Assembly (NCBI RefSeq): GCF_010119545.1
Contig: NZ_JAAEAA010000002.1
Span: forward strand, 124,001 to 188,000
DNA from: Pontibacter fetidus
GTDB lineage: Bacteria > Bacteroidota > Bacteroidia > Cytophagales > Hymenobacteraceae
Direction: 5' to 3'
Length of the DNA stretch: 64,000 bases
Shown: positions 7,892 through 17,137 of the stretch, one piece after another
How positions within the stretch are numbered: the first letter of the stretch is position 1
Layout of the letters: every line of letters starts with the position of its first letter
Position numbers and translations under genes: made by a program
The notes under the pieces: generated by a model
The model's input: the letters and a program-made list of their open reading frames with translations, nothing else
Told to the model about the DNA's origin: nothing
The model's database searches: none

Positions 7892-9721
7892 ATGCTTTCA
7901 AAAATCTGTACCTTACTGATAGCCCTCTGCATGGCATCGCCTTTAATGGCCCAACAAAAAGTTAGCTATAGTTTGTCGTTCCCGAATGCGGTGCACCACG
8001 AAGCCGAGATCAGCGTTACGTTTTCCGGCATCACAACCGATACACTTAAAGTGCTGATGAGCCGCAGTTCGCCGGGGCGCTATGCCCTGCACGAGTTTGC
8101 CAAAAATGTGTATAATGTAAAAGCGAATGACAGCCAGGGGAAAGCACTGAAAACCCCTAAAGCCACACCACAGCAATGGAATATTACCGGCCATAACGGT
8201 ACAGCAACTATAACCTATACCTTGTTCGGAGACCACGCCGACGGCACCTACGCAGGTATAGACCAAACGCATGCACACCTGAACATGCCGGCTACCCTGA
8301 TGTATGCAAAAGGATTTGAGAAAGTAGCTGCCACCGTTGCATTTAACACCCCGGAGGGCAGCAACTGGAAAATAGCCACACAGTTAAAGCACGAGCAAGG
8401 CAACACCTATTCAGCCCCACATTTCCAGTACCTGATGGACAGCCCGACAGAGCTCAGCAATTTTGACACAGCAGAATGGACCATCCGTGATAAAGGAAAA
8501 GAAAAAACCATACAGGTAACCCTGCACCACAATGGCACCAAAGAGCAGTTTAACGAGTATGTGCAGAAAACTAAACAGATAGTAGCGGAGCAGCGCGCTG
8601 TTTTTGGCGAACTACCGGACTATGATTTCGGCCGCTATACGTTTATTGGCTGCTACATGCCGCAGGCCAGCGGCGATGGCATGGAACACCGCAACTCAAC
8701 GATAGTTACCAGTTCGCAACCGCTGGCAAAAGCCATGACCGGGTTACTGAATACCGTGTCGCATGAGTATTTCCATTCCTGGAACGTGGAGCGCATTCGC
8801 CCGAAAAGCCTGGAGCCGTTTAATTTTCAGCAGGCAAACATGAGCGAGTCGCTTTGGCTGGCCGAAGGTTTTACAAGCTACTATGGTGATGTTATTATGC
8901 CCCGCAGTGGCGTGATCAATGCAAAAGCGTATGCCGAAGGACTGGCCGGAGACCTGAATTATGTGTTGCTTTCACCGGGCCGCCGGTACCATAGCTTGGT
9001 AGAGATGAGCCAGCAGGCACCGTTTGTAGATGCAGCCCGCTCCGTAGATGCTGTAAACCGACACAACACGTTTGTATCTTATTACCCCTATGGCGCCATG
9101 CTTGGCCTGGCTCTGGACCTGACGCTTCGCCAGAACTATAACAAAACCTTAGACGATTACATGCAGGCCCTTTGGCGCAAATACGGCCAACCCGAAAAAC
9201 CCTATACTTTAACTAACCTGCAGGAAACACTGGCCGAAGTAAGTGGCGACAAAGCATGGGCCGATAACGTATTCCAGGATTTTGTGAACGGCAGCCACTT
9301 GCCTGACTATACTCCGCTACTGGCACAGGCTGGATTTGAGTTGCGTAAAGCAAAACCGGGCGTTGCCACCCTGGGCCATCCGGGGTTAGAGTTCACAAAA
9401 AATGGCGCAACTATAACCACTGGCACCACCGTAACCGACCCGATCTACAAAGCAGGCCTCGACAGAACCGACATAATTTTAACGCTGGATGGAAGAAAGA
9501 TCAGGAAAGAAAAAGACCTGGAAAAAGTGCTTAAAAGCCATAAACCAGGCGATGCAATACCTGTAACCTATAGTAGCCACGGTGCATCTAAAAACGCAAC
9601 TATAACTTTAGCCGAAGTACCGTTACTGGAAATAGCTTTGTATGAGAACATTGGCAAAGAGCTGACACCAGCTATGCAACAGTTCAGAAATAACTGGATC
9701 GGGTCGAAGGTTAAAGAATAG
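7892..9721 (+). CDS. M61-family glycyl aminopeptidase with PDZ domain
   Basis: A 609-residue exported peptidase. A signal peptide covers about residues 1-20 (ending PLMA). The zinc site is HEYFH (His291, Glu292, His295), with the third ligand Glu325 in WLAEGFTSYYGD, as in family M61. An N-terminal beta-rich domain precedes the catalytic domain. A PDZ-like domain lies at about 485-590, including the GLDRTDIILTLDG segment. Its expected role is cleavage of periplasmic peptides, with a preference for N-terminal glycine in characterised relatives. It stands alone after repeat copy 1. Confidence 0.9.
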   Translation: MLSKICTLLIALCMASPLMAQQKVSYSLSFPNAVHHEAEISVTFSGITTDTLKVLMSRSSPGRYALHEFAKNVYNVKANDSQGKALKTPKATPQQWNITGHNGTATITYTLFGDHADGTYAGIDQTHAHLNMPATLMYAKGFEKVAATVAFNTPEGSNWKIATQLKHEQGNTYSAPHFQYLMDSPTELSNFDTAEWTIRDKGKEKTIQVTLHHNGTKEQFNEYVQKTKQIVAEQRAVFGELPDYDFGRYTFIGCYMPQASGDGMEHRNSTIVTSSQPLAKAMTGLLNTVSHEYFHSWNVERIRPKSLEPFNFQQANMSESLWLAEGFTSYYGDVIMPRSGVINAKAYAEGLAGDLNYVLLSPGRRYHSLVEMSQQAPFVDAARSVDAVNRHNTFVSYYPYGAMLGLALDLTLRQNYNKTLDDYMQALWRKYGQPEKPYTLTNLQETLAEVSGDKAWADNVFQDFVNGSHLPDYTPLLAQAGFELRKAKPGVATLGHPGLEFTKNGATITTGTTVTDPIYKAGLDRTDIILTLDGRKIRKEKDLEKVLKSHKPGDAIPVTYSSHGASKNATITLAEVPLLEIALYENIGKELTPAMQQFRNNWIGSKVKE

Positions 9722-9825
9722 TGCAGCCCGAAAACTGCAAGTTGTAGGTCATAGCTAGCTAAGTTTCTTGCTTTTAAACTATACAAAGCCTACCTTAGTA
9801 AGTATAACCTGAAGAACGAAATTAC

Positions 9826-10410
9826 GTGAAGATAGCAGTAAAAATAGCCATGGTTTGTCTGATGTGCTTTGCCGGTAACGCCATGGCCCAGACCGATATA
9901 AAACCAACTATAGATGCCTTACCAACAGCACCACGCCTGAATTATAACTTAAATGTAGGGGCCAGCTACAACAGCTATTTCGGGGCAAGTACCTATGTGC
10001 AGCCAACGGCGCGCTACCAGGTCACCGACCGTTTCAGGGGCTACGCCAGCTTTACGTTTGTAAACACTATGCCGCAGAACTATGCCGTTTCGACCAACGA
10101 AGGCGGAACCATGATGCGCAGAACAAATGGCAACCAGCAATACATTGCACGTGTAGGTGGCGATTACCTGGTAAACGACCGCCTGCTGTTAAGCGGAAAC
10201 GTTTGGAAGGACCTATCGGCGATGCCAAAAGAGTTGGGCGCTTACAACAACTATAACTATATGGGCCGCCAGGGTGCTGACTTTAGTGCGACTTATAAGA
10301 TCACAAATAACTTTACGGTAACTGGTGCGGTACGCTATACCGATGGTGCTTCGCCCTACTATAACCCATACTACAATCCAGGTTTCGGCAACAGCCCGTT
10401 TGGTTACTAA
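9826..10410 (+). CDS. exported beta-rich protein of unknown function
   Basis: A 194-residue protein with a signal peptide (about residues 1-21, ending NAMA). The rest alternates aromatic and polar residues in short strands (YNLNVGASYNSYFG, RYQVTDRFRGYASF), which suggests a small outer-membrane beta-barrel. The C-terminus is rich in Tyr, Asn and Pro. The start is GTG at 9826; ATG at 9850 would shorten the signal peptide and drop its lysines, so GTG is preferred. No family is recognised. A strong terminator follows. Confidence 0.65.
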   Translation: MKIAVKIAMVCLMCFAGNAMAQTDIKPTIDALPTAPRLNYNLNVGASYNSYFGASTYVQPTARYQVTDRFRGYASFTFVNTMPQNYAVSTNEGGTMMRRTNGNQQYIARVGGDYLVNDRLLLSGNVWKDLSAMPKELGAYNNYNYMGRQGADFSATYKITNNFTVTGAVRYTDGASPYYNPYYNPGFGNSPFGY

Positions 10411-10428
10411 CATCAAGAAATACTTTTA

Positions 10429-10460
10429 AAAACGCTTTCCCGGCAACAGGAAAGCGTTTT
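10429..10460 (+). terminator. terminator
   Basis: A perfect 12-bp stem (AAAACGCTTTCC and its complement) with an 8-base loop, running straight into a T run. It lies 18 bases after the stop codon of the gene at 9826-10410. Confidence 0.9.
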
Positions 10461-10529
10461 TTATTTGCTTATCCTTAACCCTGAGGCTACATTTATAGTT
10501 ATTATACCATCACCAAGCATTTTTACACT

Positions 10530-11546
10530 TTGCAGAACAAGGCACCTAAAACAAGGCATATCAACAACCCAAAGCTGGAAACAGTAAAGCCCGGCTACAA
10601 AGGAAACAAGCTCATAAACAATCAGTTTGCCAACGGCGACGAACTATACACCCCCGATTTCAGCAACGTGCTCCGCTGGAAATTATCTGCTAATCCACAA
10701 AAAGCTGAGAAAAAATCTGACACCTTTACTCCGCGTGTAGTTACAGGCAACAGCTTTTTAACTTCAGACGAAGATATGGTGGTTTGGTTAGGGCACGCTA
10801 CTTTCTTTATCCGGATACAAGGTATTACTTTCCTGACAGACCCTATACTTTACGACCTGCCCCTGATGAAGCGCCGCGTTGGCCTGCCCTGCGCTCCGGA
10901 CGAGCTGCAAAACATTGATTTTGTGCTGCTCTCTCACGCCCACCGCGACCACCTGGACACCGATTCGCTACAAACCGTTTGCCGTAACAACCCTGCCGTA
11001 AAGGTTTTAGCACCGCTTTGTGCAGGCCCGCTTATACGCAGTGCCAGCAAACACCTGCCCTACCAGGAAGCCGGCTGGTACCAACGCTACGATATCACAC
11101 CCGACCACCTGGAAATATACTTTACACCAGCTTCGCACTGGCACCGCCGCGGCTTATTCGACATGAACAAAGTGCTCTGGGGTGGCTTCATCATCAAAAC
11201 AAAAGAACAAACCTTATACTTTGCCGGCGACACCGGTTTTAACGGGCATTTCGAAGAGATAGAAGAAACCTTTGGCCCTATGGATGTGTGCATAATGCCG
11301 GTTGGGGCTTATAAACCATCTTTCCTGATGCAGCGTAGCCACCTTAACCCGCACGAGGCTGTCCGGGCGTATAACATCCTGCGTGGCGGTACCTTTATAC
11401 CTATGCATTATGGTACTTTCGATCTGTCGGATGAGCCGGCCAGCGAACCAGTGAGGTTACTGGAACAAATTGCAGCTACAGGCCTTATGAGCGGTTTAAA
11501 AATTCCGGCTATAGGTGAGCCGCTGCTACTGCGCAACCTGAGTTAG
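10530..11546 (+). CDS. metallo-beta-lactamase-fold hydrolase, NAPE-PLD/UlaG-like
   Basis: A 338-residue MBL-fold enzyme. The zinc motif is HAHRDH (His136, His138, Asp140, His141). It is preceded by WLGHATFFIRIQG and FLTDPI and followed by FAGDTGF. This arrangement resembles the N-acyl-phosphatidylethanolamine phospholipase D and UlaG-like branch. It has no signal peptide. The only start that keeps the N-terminal region is TTG at 10530. The substrate is not known; a phospholipid or a lactone is possible from the family. Confidence 0.8.
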   Translation: MQNKAPKTRHINNPKLETVKPGYKGNKLINNQFANGDELYTPDFSNVLRWKLSANPQKAEKKSDTFTPRVVTGNSFLTSDEDMVVWLGHATFFIRIQGITFLTDPILYDLPLMKRRVGLPCAPDELQNIDFVLLSHAHRDHLDTDSLQTVCRNNPAVKVLAPLCAGPLIRSASKHLPYQEAGWYQRYDITPDHLEIYFTPASHWHRRGLFDMNKVLWGGFIIKTKEQTLYFAGDTGFNGHFEEIEETFGPMDVCIMPVGAYKPSFLMQRSHLNPHEAVRAYNILRGGTFIPMHYGTFDLSDEPASEPVRLLEQIAATGLMSGLKIPAIGEPLLLRNLS

Positions 11547-11577
11547 GGTACCTGTTACCATAGCACCATACTTTTGC

Positions 11578-11585
11578 TATATTTG
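11578..11585 (+). promoter_or_regulatory. candidate -7 element for the symporter gene
   Basis: TATATTTG matches the Bacteroidota -7 consensus TAnnTTTG and lies 28 bases before the symporter start codon. No convincing -33 TTG is seen at the right distance. Confidence 0.4.
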
Positions 11586-11613
11586 TAACTATACTTAACC
11601 AACAGACAGCCGT

Positions 11614-13083
11614 ATGTCTTCTACCCTTATCATCAGCTTAATTGTAGGCTACTTTCTTATCCTTATTACTATTTCCTGGTTCACCAGCAAAAACACTGAC
11701 TCCGAGACCTTTTTTCTGGCAAACAGGCAGTCGCCGTGGTACATTGTGGCCTTCGGGATGATCGGTACCTCGCTTTCCGGGGTAACGTTTGTGTCTATTC
11801 CGGGGATGGTGGAAAAGGCACAGTTTTCTTACCTGCAGCTGGTATTGGGCTATTTATTAGGTTATTTCGTGATCGCTACCGTACTGATGCCGCTATACTA
11901 TAGGTTAAATCTGGTATCTATCTACACGTACCTGGAACAGCGCTTTGGCTATTGGTCTTATAAAACCGGGGCAGCCTTTTTTATGCTTTCGCGCACGTTG
12001 GGGGCTTCTATCCGCTTATTTCTGGTGGCGGGTGTGTTGCAGTTGGCCGTTTTCGATGACCTGGGTGTTCCGTTTGCGATTTCGGTTATTATTACCATAC
12101 TTCTGATCTGGGTTTATACGTTCCGGGGCGGCATGAAAACCATTATCTGGACCGACACTTTCCAGACCACAGCCATGCTGATTGCGGTAGTTACAACCAT
12201 CTGGCTTATTTCGGATGAACTGAACATGGGCTTCCAGGGGATGATTGACAAAGTGCAGGCTAGCCAATATTCGCAGGTGTTTTTCTGGGATGTGAAAGAC
12301 AGTAAATACTTCCTGAAGCAGTTTTTCTCCGGAGCCTTTATAGCTATAGTTATGACGGGCCTGGACCAGGATATGATGCAAAAAAACCTAAGCTGCAAAA
12401 ACATTGGCGAAGCCCAGAAAAACATGTTCTGGTTCAGTATTATACTTGTTTTCGTTAACATCCTGTTCCTGACGCTGGGGGCGTTGCTTTACATTTATGC
12501 CAACTCAAAAGGTATTACCCTGCCAGCCAAAGGCGACGATGTGTTCCCGTTCCTGGCGCTTAACCATTTCACACCGTTCCTGGGTATAGTTTTCATCCTG
12601 GGTATTATTGCTATCACTTACGCCTCCGCCGACTCTGCCCTTACAGCACTTACTACCTCCTTCTGCGTCGATTTCCTGAACTTCAGCGAGCGCAGCGAGC
12701 ATGAGCGTGTGCGCCTGCGTTACATTGTGCATTTTGGGGTATCGGTGGTAATGGTGCTGGTAATTATTGCTTTTGATGTGTTGAACTCTGAAAGTGTGAT
12801 TACGGCAGTATTTAAAGTGGCTGGCTATACTTACGGACCACTGCTGGGACTTTATACCTTCGGGCTTTATACCAAACGCGCCATCCGCGACAAGTTTGTT
12901 CCGGCTATTTGCATCATTGCTCCCATCCTTACCTACATTATCAGTGCTAATTCTGTAGAGTGGCTGTACGGTTACGAATTTGGTTTTGAGGTACTAATCC
13001 TGAACGGCTTTCTGACTTTTGCAGGCCTGTACGCTATCTCATCCGGCAAAACCGACGACCTGGAACTGGCGCAGGGGAAATAG
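11614..13083 (+). CDS. sodium:solute symporter (SSS family)
   Basis: A 489-residue inner-membrane transporter with about 13 hydrophobic helices. The start (TISWFTSKNTDSETFFLANRQ) and the following GMIGTSLSGVTF are typical of SSS proteins, as is YASADSALTALTTSFCVDF in a later helix. Members take up sugars, amino acids or other solutes with sodium. The solute cannot be assigned from sequence or neighbours. It is a single gene with a TAnnTTTG element upstream and a palindromic element directly downstream. Confidence 0.9.
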   Translation: MSSTLIISLIVGYFLILITISWFTSKNTDSETFFLANRQSPWYIVAFGMIGTSLSGVTFVSIPGMVEKAQFSYLQLVLGYLLGYFVIATVLMPLYYRLNLVSIYTYLEQRFGYWSYKTGAAFFMLSRTLGASIRLFLVAGVLQLAVFDDLGVPFAISVIITILLIWVYTFRGGMKTIIWTDTFQTTAMLIAVVTTIWLISDELNMGFQGMIDKVQASQYSQVFFWDVKDSKYFLKQFFSGAFIAIVMTGLDQDMMQKNLSCKNIGEAQKNMFWFSIILVFVNILFLTLGALLYIYANSKGITLPAKGDDVFPFLALNHFTPFLGIVFILGIIAITYASADSALTALTTSFCVDFLNFSERSEHERVRLRYIVHFGVSVVMVLVIIAFDVLNSESVITAVFKVAGYTYGPLLGLYTFGLYTKRAIRDKFVPAICIIAPILTYIISANSVEWLYGYEFGFEVLILNGFLTFAGLYAISSGKTDDLELAQGK

Positions 13084-13089
13084 GCTGGG

Positions 13090-13449
13090 AAGTTAGAAAG
13101 TTAGAAAAGGATAAGTTAGAAAGTTTAAGAACAACATGGCGCGAGTCTCTTGGCTCGTGTCGAACTATAGCGGGGCCTCTGGCCCCGCTATCTTTTGTGT
13201 TGCATGTCGATGATTAAACATTTATAGATGTAGAAATGCTATAGTTTAAAGCGGCCAGAGGCCGTGGGTAGCTCACACTCGCGGGACGCGAGCGAGGGCC
13301 AAAGAACAGAAATTAAAAAGGTAAATGGGCGGGACGCCCAACTATAGTTCGTCACGAGCGAAGACGCTCGCGCCATGAAAATTGAGCCATTCATCAAATT
13401 TGAATTGCACTTCAACTTTCTAACTTATCCTTTTCTAACTTTCTAACTT
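13090..13449. mobile_element. 360-bp MITE-like element with perfect 36-bp terminal inverted repeats
   Basis: The arms 13090-13125 and 13414-13449 are exact reverse complements over 36 bases (built from AAGTTAGAAAG units). A second inverted pair lies inside: CATGGCGCGAG near 13135 and CTCGCGCCATG at 13367-13377. The interior holds GC-rich palindromes (GGGGCCTCTGGCCCC, GAGCGAAGACGCTC), two CTATAG sites and a family A repeat. No open frame of note is present. The rest of the 531-base spacer, 13450-13614, is AT-rich leader for the ABC transporter. Calling it mobile is inference. Confidence 0.55.
13244..13299. repeat. dispersed palindromic spacer repeat, family A
   Basis: Nearly identical to bases 1-55, with a handful of substitutions and one length difference. 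It is embedded in the MITE-like element at 13090-13449. Confidence 0.75.
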
Positions 13450-13495
13450 CTTTAACTCCCAAACTCTTACCTCCTAAACTCTTAAACTTATTGCT

Positions 13496-13503
13496 TACCT
13501 TTG
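13496..13503 (+). promoter_or_regulatory. candidate -7 element for ABC exporter
   Basis: TACCTTTG matches the Bacteroidota -7 consensus and is the same octamer as in the tRNA-Leu promoter. It lies 112 bases upstream of the ABC gene start and 47 bases beyond the right arm of the inverted-repeat element. Confidence 0.45.
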
Positions 13504-13614
13504 CAGGATTGTGAATTGGGTAACTTAAAACCTGCATAACAGGTATCAGTTTAAAACCCTTCCGGCTACCTAACTATAGGGGCATTTCAAAATTAAGTAA
13601 CGCACAGTACATTA

Positions 13615-15432
13615 ATGGCAAAACGCGGATTCGGGCAAACAGGAGCGCAGGACGGCGAAGAACGTAAGAAGATCACAAAGGAAAGCTTTCAACGGGGGCT
13701 CCGCATTTTCGGCTACGTATTACCTTACAAGTTTAAATTTATAGTTGGCCTGGCGTTTCTGGTATTTTCCAGCCTTACCTTTATGGCCTTCCCCTACCTG
13801 GTAGGTCAGCTTTTCGATTCAGCTTCCGGCAACTCAACAGGCATTCTGACCAATATCAATGTGATAGCGATGGGGTTGTTCGGTGTGATTCTGCTACAGG
13901 GTATTTTCTCGTTTTTCAGGGTATACTTTTTTGCGCAGGTAAGCGAAAATGCTGTAGCCGATATCCGCAGAGATTTGTACAGCAAATTTATGCAGTTGCC
14001 GATCTCGTTTTATGAGAAGCGCCGCGTAGGCGAAATTACCAGCCGCATTACCACCGATGTAGCCCAGGTGCAGGATGCTATGTCTATTACACTGGCAGAG
14101 CTTTTCAGGCAGTTTACGACGCTTATAGTTGGGGTCATTATCATCATGTGGACCTCCATCAAGCTGTCGTTGTTTATGCTGGCCACGTTCCCGGTACTTA
14201 TCGTGCTGGCGATGGTATTTGGCCGCAGAATCAAAACACTCTCCAAAAAAACGCAGGACGAACTGGCCAGCACCAATGTTATAGTTGAAGAAACGCTGCA
14301 GGCCATAAATACGGTTAAGGCCTTTACCAACGAGATGTTTGAAGTGGCCCGCTACCGTGCTACCCTGAACCGTGCTGTAAAAACGGCTATCACCACCGCA
14401 AATTACCGAGGTGCCTTCATTTCCTTTATTATAGTTGGTCTTTTCGGGGGCATTATACTTGTAATCTGGTACGGTGCAACACTGGTTGCCAACGGCGATA
14501 TTAAGCAAGGCGACCTTGTTTCATTTGTGTTGTATACAGCCTTTATCGGTGCATCCGTAGGTGGCCTGGGCGAACTATACGGCAAAGTACAATCGGCGCT
14601 GGGTGCTACAGAACGCATTTTAGAGATACTACAGGAACAGGAAGAGCCAACTGATAAGAGCCTGCGCGCCCTCAGCCAAGTGCCTCGTGTGCAGGGTAAC
14701 ATTACCTATAAAAACGTAGCCTTCTCCTACCCTACCCGCCCGGACATACAGGTTCTGAAAAGTATAAATTTTGAAGCCCTTGCCGGTGAAAAAGTGGCTG
14801 TAGTTGGCCCAAGCGGTGCTGGTAAATCAACAATAATACAATTGCTGATGCGCTTTTATGATGTGCAGGGCGGTAGCATAACTGTAGATGGCAAAGACCT
14901 GCGCGACATGGACCTGACTACCTTGCGTGGCAACATTGGTATTGTGCCGCAGGAAGTGCTGTTGTTTGGTGGCTCTATTCGTGAAAACATCGCCTATGGT
15001 CGCCCGGAAGCTACAGAAACGGAGATTATTGAAGCCGCTAAAAAAGCCAATGCCTACAACTTTATCACTTCTTTCCCGGAAGGGCTGGATACCCTGGTGG
15101 GTGAGCGTGGCATAAAACTATCGGGTGGGCAGCGTCAGCGCATTGCCATTGCCAGAGCTATACTTAAAAACCCGGCTATACTTATACTGGACGAAGCCAC
15201 CAGCTCCCTGGATTCAGAATCGGAGCAACTGGTGCAGCAGGCCATGGATGTGCTGATGAAAGACAGAACCACCATTATTATTGCGCACCGCCTGGCAACT
15301 ATACGTAAAGCCGACAAGATACTGGTAATAGATGGCGGCGAGATTGTAGAGGAAGGATCGCATGAGGAACTCTCTGCAAACGATAACGGCATTTACGCCA
15401 ACCTGCTCAGGCTGCAGTTTGAGCTGAGTTAA
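13615..15432 (+). CDS. ABC exporter, fused permease and ATPase (MsbA-like)
   Basis: A 605-residue half-transporter. Six transmembrane helices lie in about residues 30-330. The ATPase domain carries Walker A GPSGAGKST (about 398-406), the signature LSGGQRQR (about 502), Walker B ILILDEATSSLD and the switch IIIAHRL. The domain order matches lipid A and multidrug exporters of the MsbA type, which act as dimers in the inner membrane. The cargo is unknown; lipid A or another lipid is possible. It is a single gene with a terminator just after the stop codon. Confidence 0.92.
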   Translation: MAKRGFGQTGAQDGEERKKITKESFQRGLRIFGYVLPYKFKFIVGLAFLVFSSLTFMAFPYLVGQLFDSASGNSTGILTNINVIAMGLFGVILLQGIFSFFRVYFFAQVSENAVADIRRDLYSKFMQLPISFYEKRRVGEITSRITTDVAQVQDAMSITLAELFRQFTTLIVGVIIIMWTSIKLSLFMLATFPVLIVLAMVFGRRIKTLSKKTQDELASTNVIVEETLQAINTVKAFTNEMFEVARYRATLNRAVKTAITTANYRGAFISFIIVGLFGGIILVIWYGATLVANGDIKQGDLVSFVLYTAFIGASVGGLGELYGKVQSALGATERILEILQEQEEPTDKSLRALSQVPRVQGNITYKNVAFSYPTRPDIQVLKSINFEALAGEKVAVVGPSGAGKSTIIQLLMRFYDVQGGSITVDGKDLRDMDLTTLRGNIGIVPQEVLLFGGSIRENIAYGRPEATETEIIEAAKKANAYNFITSFPEGLDTLVGERGIKLSGGQRQRIAIARAILKNPAILILDEATSSLDSESEQLVQQAMDVLMKDRTTIIIAHRLATIRKADKILVIDGGEIVEEGSHEELSANDNGIYANLLRLQFELS

Positions 15433-15455
15433 AAGATACTTATTGATTACCTGAG

Positions 15456-15485
15456 AAAACCTGCCCAACACATCCGGCAGGTTTT
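15456..15485 (+). terminator. terminator of ABC exporter
   Basis: A 10-bp perfect stem (AAAACCTGCC/GGCAGGTTTT) with a 10-base loop, followed by a T run, starting 24 bases after the stop codon. Confidence 0.9.
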
Positions 15486-15569
15486 TTTTATGGCCGGCTA
15501 TACTTAATATTATATTTTTCGTATGTTCGGTGCAAATCAGCTTTTACAGCCAACGCTTACTTACACACC

Positions 15570-16091
15570 ATGTTCCTGAAAACATTTCGCCTGTTCGTCT
15601 TTTTACTTTTAATTCAGCTTCCTTTACAACTACAAGCCCAGGAATTTACACAAAACTTCAGGGCATTGTTGTCGCTTTACCTGGAAGTAGGCGGCAACTC
15701 CGATAGCTATGCCCTGAACCTGGACCACATACTTTACCAGCGCGAACAATGGAAAGGCGGCCTGCGGGCAGGTTTAGGCACTAACATTTTCTTTATGAAA
15801 GAAGAGCCGGGTGTGTACCCAGTTGTACCGGTAGAGGCTTACGCACTGTTAGGCAAGAGCCGCAACCACTTGGAGTTTGGCTTAGGCTACACCCGCCGCT
15901 TTACAGATGACCCCGACCTGTTGCAGAACATGTATTTCGGGCGGATCGGATTTAGATACCAAGTGCCCAAGGGTGGTTTGCTTGTCAGGTTTGGGCTTAC
16001 GCCATTTATTTCGCCGGAAGGCAAAGACGATAAGACGGGCAAGGTTGCAGTGGTGCCACGTTTTGGGTTAAGTATCGGGCGTAGCTGGTAA
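15570..16091 (+). CDS. exported small beta-barrel-like protein, unknown function
   Basis: A 173-residue protein with a signal peptide (about residues 1-23, ending QLQAQ). The mature part has repeated amphipathic strands rich in Gly, Phe, Tyr and Arg (GGLRAGLGTNIFFM, HLEFGLGYTRRF, YFGRIGFRYQVPKGGLLVRFGLTPF). It ends in an aromatic residue after RFGLSIGRSW, as outer-membrane barrels usually do. No named family is recognised. It sits alone between the ABC exporter and the DUF2911 gene. Confidence 0.65.
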   Translation: MFLKTFRLFVFLLLIQLPLQLQAQEFTQNFRALLSLYLEVGGNSDSYALNLDHILYQREQWKGGLRAGLGTNIFFMKEEPGVYPVVPVEAYALLGKSRNHLEFGLGYTRRFTDDPDLLQNMYFGRIGFRYQVPKGGLLVRFGLTPFISPEGKDDKTGKVAVVPRFGLSIGRSW

Positions 16092-16193
16092 TTCAGCCTG
16101 AAAACAGGCATTCTGGTAAAGCTATAGTTTATATCCGCGCTATTTTGAGTAATATTACATAACCAAGTACAAACCCTGTTAAACTATAAACTC

Positions 16194-17060
16194 ATGAAAA
16201 AGACCCTGATCGGCATAGCCCTGTCGGCTGCCCTGTTGTTTGGCACAAGCGCTGCACAGGCACAAATTGCAACACCTGCAGCCAGCCCGGCAGCAACTAT
16301 CACACAAAAAGTTGGCTTAACAGATGTTTCTGTTTCTTACTCGCGCCCGTCGCTGAGAGGCCGTACCTTTGGCAAAGATGTAGTTACTTATGGCGAAATG
16401 TGGAGAACAGGTGCCAACAGCCCTACCCTGCTAAAGTTTGCTGATGAGGTAACGATACAAGGCAACAAAGTACCTGCCGGCGAATATGTGCTGATGAGTA
16501 TTCCTGCCCAGAACGAGTGGACCATCATCCTGCACAAGAACAAAGACCTATGGGGCAACAACGATGCAAAATACAACGAGGCTAACGACCATCTTCGCTT
16601 TAAAGTAAAGCCACAGACCAACCCACGAACTATAGAGACCTTTACCATTAACTTCGCAAACCTGAAAAGCAATAGCGCCGATGTAGAGTTACTATGGGGT
16701 AAAGAAATTGCCGGCTTTACTATAACTACCGACGTGGACAGCAAAGTAATGGCCCAGATACAGGAGAAAGTAGTGAACGGCAAAGATGTTTCGCCAAATG
16801 CGTATGCTGCCGCTGCGTCGTACTACCTGAGTGCGAAAAAAGACATGAAGCAGGCCTTGGAATGGATGAAAAAAGCAAACGCAAAAGATGCTAAATTCTG
16901 GAACCTGCACACACAGGCTAAAATACAGGCTAACTTAAAAGACTATAAAGGCGCCATAAAAACCGCAGAAGAGTCTATAGAATTGGCTAAAAAAGAAAAC
17001 AACCCCGAGTATGTACGTATGAATGAACAGGCCATTGCAGAGTGGAAAAAAATGAAGTAA
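16194..17060 (+). CDS. exported DUF2911 protein with C-terminal TPR-like helices
   Basis: A 288-residue protein. It has a signal peptide (about 1-23) and a DUF2911 domain (about 35-190) with the typical start VSVSYSRPSLRGRTFG, the segment WRTGANSPT and the GEYVLMSIP strand. Then follow helical TPR-like repeats (about 200-288) ending in MNEQAIAEWKKMK. DUF2911 proteins are common in Bacteroidota and their function is not known. The protein is probably periplasmic. A terminator lies after the stop codon. Confidence 0.85.
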   Translation: MKKTLIGIALSAALLFGTSAAQAQIATPAASPAATITQKVGLTDVSVSYSRPSLRGRTFGKDVVTYGEMWRTGANSPTLLKFADEVTIQGNKVPAGEYVLMSIPAQNEWTIILHKNKDLWGNNDAKYNEANDHLRFKVKPQTNPRTIETFTINFANLKSNSADVELLWGKEIAGFTITTDVDSKVMAQIQEKVVNGKDVSPNAYAAAASYYLSAKKDMKQALEWMKKANAKDAKFWNLHTQAKIQANLKDYKGAIKTAEESIELAKKENNPEYVRMNEQAIAEWKKMK

Positions 17061-17082
17061 TACCTGTTTCATAAAATCAACT

Positions 17083-17110
17083 ATAAGCCTCTGCCTTGCC
17101 AGGGGCTTAT
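17083..17110 (+). terminator. terminator of DUF2911 gene
   Basis: An 11-bp stem (ATAAGCCTCTG with CAGGGGCTTAT, one G-T pair) with a 6-base loop, followed by a run of Ts. Confidence 0.85.
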
Positions 17111-17137
17111 TTTTTTTATATTTAACCAAACCTATAG

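Noticed and set aside
13090..13449. CRISPR-like array
   Set aside because: There are repeated and inverted units but no regular repeat-spacer period and no cas genes anywhere in the window.
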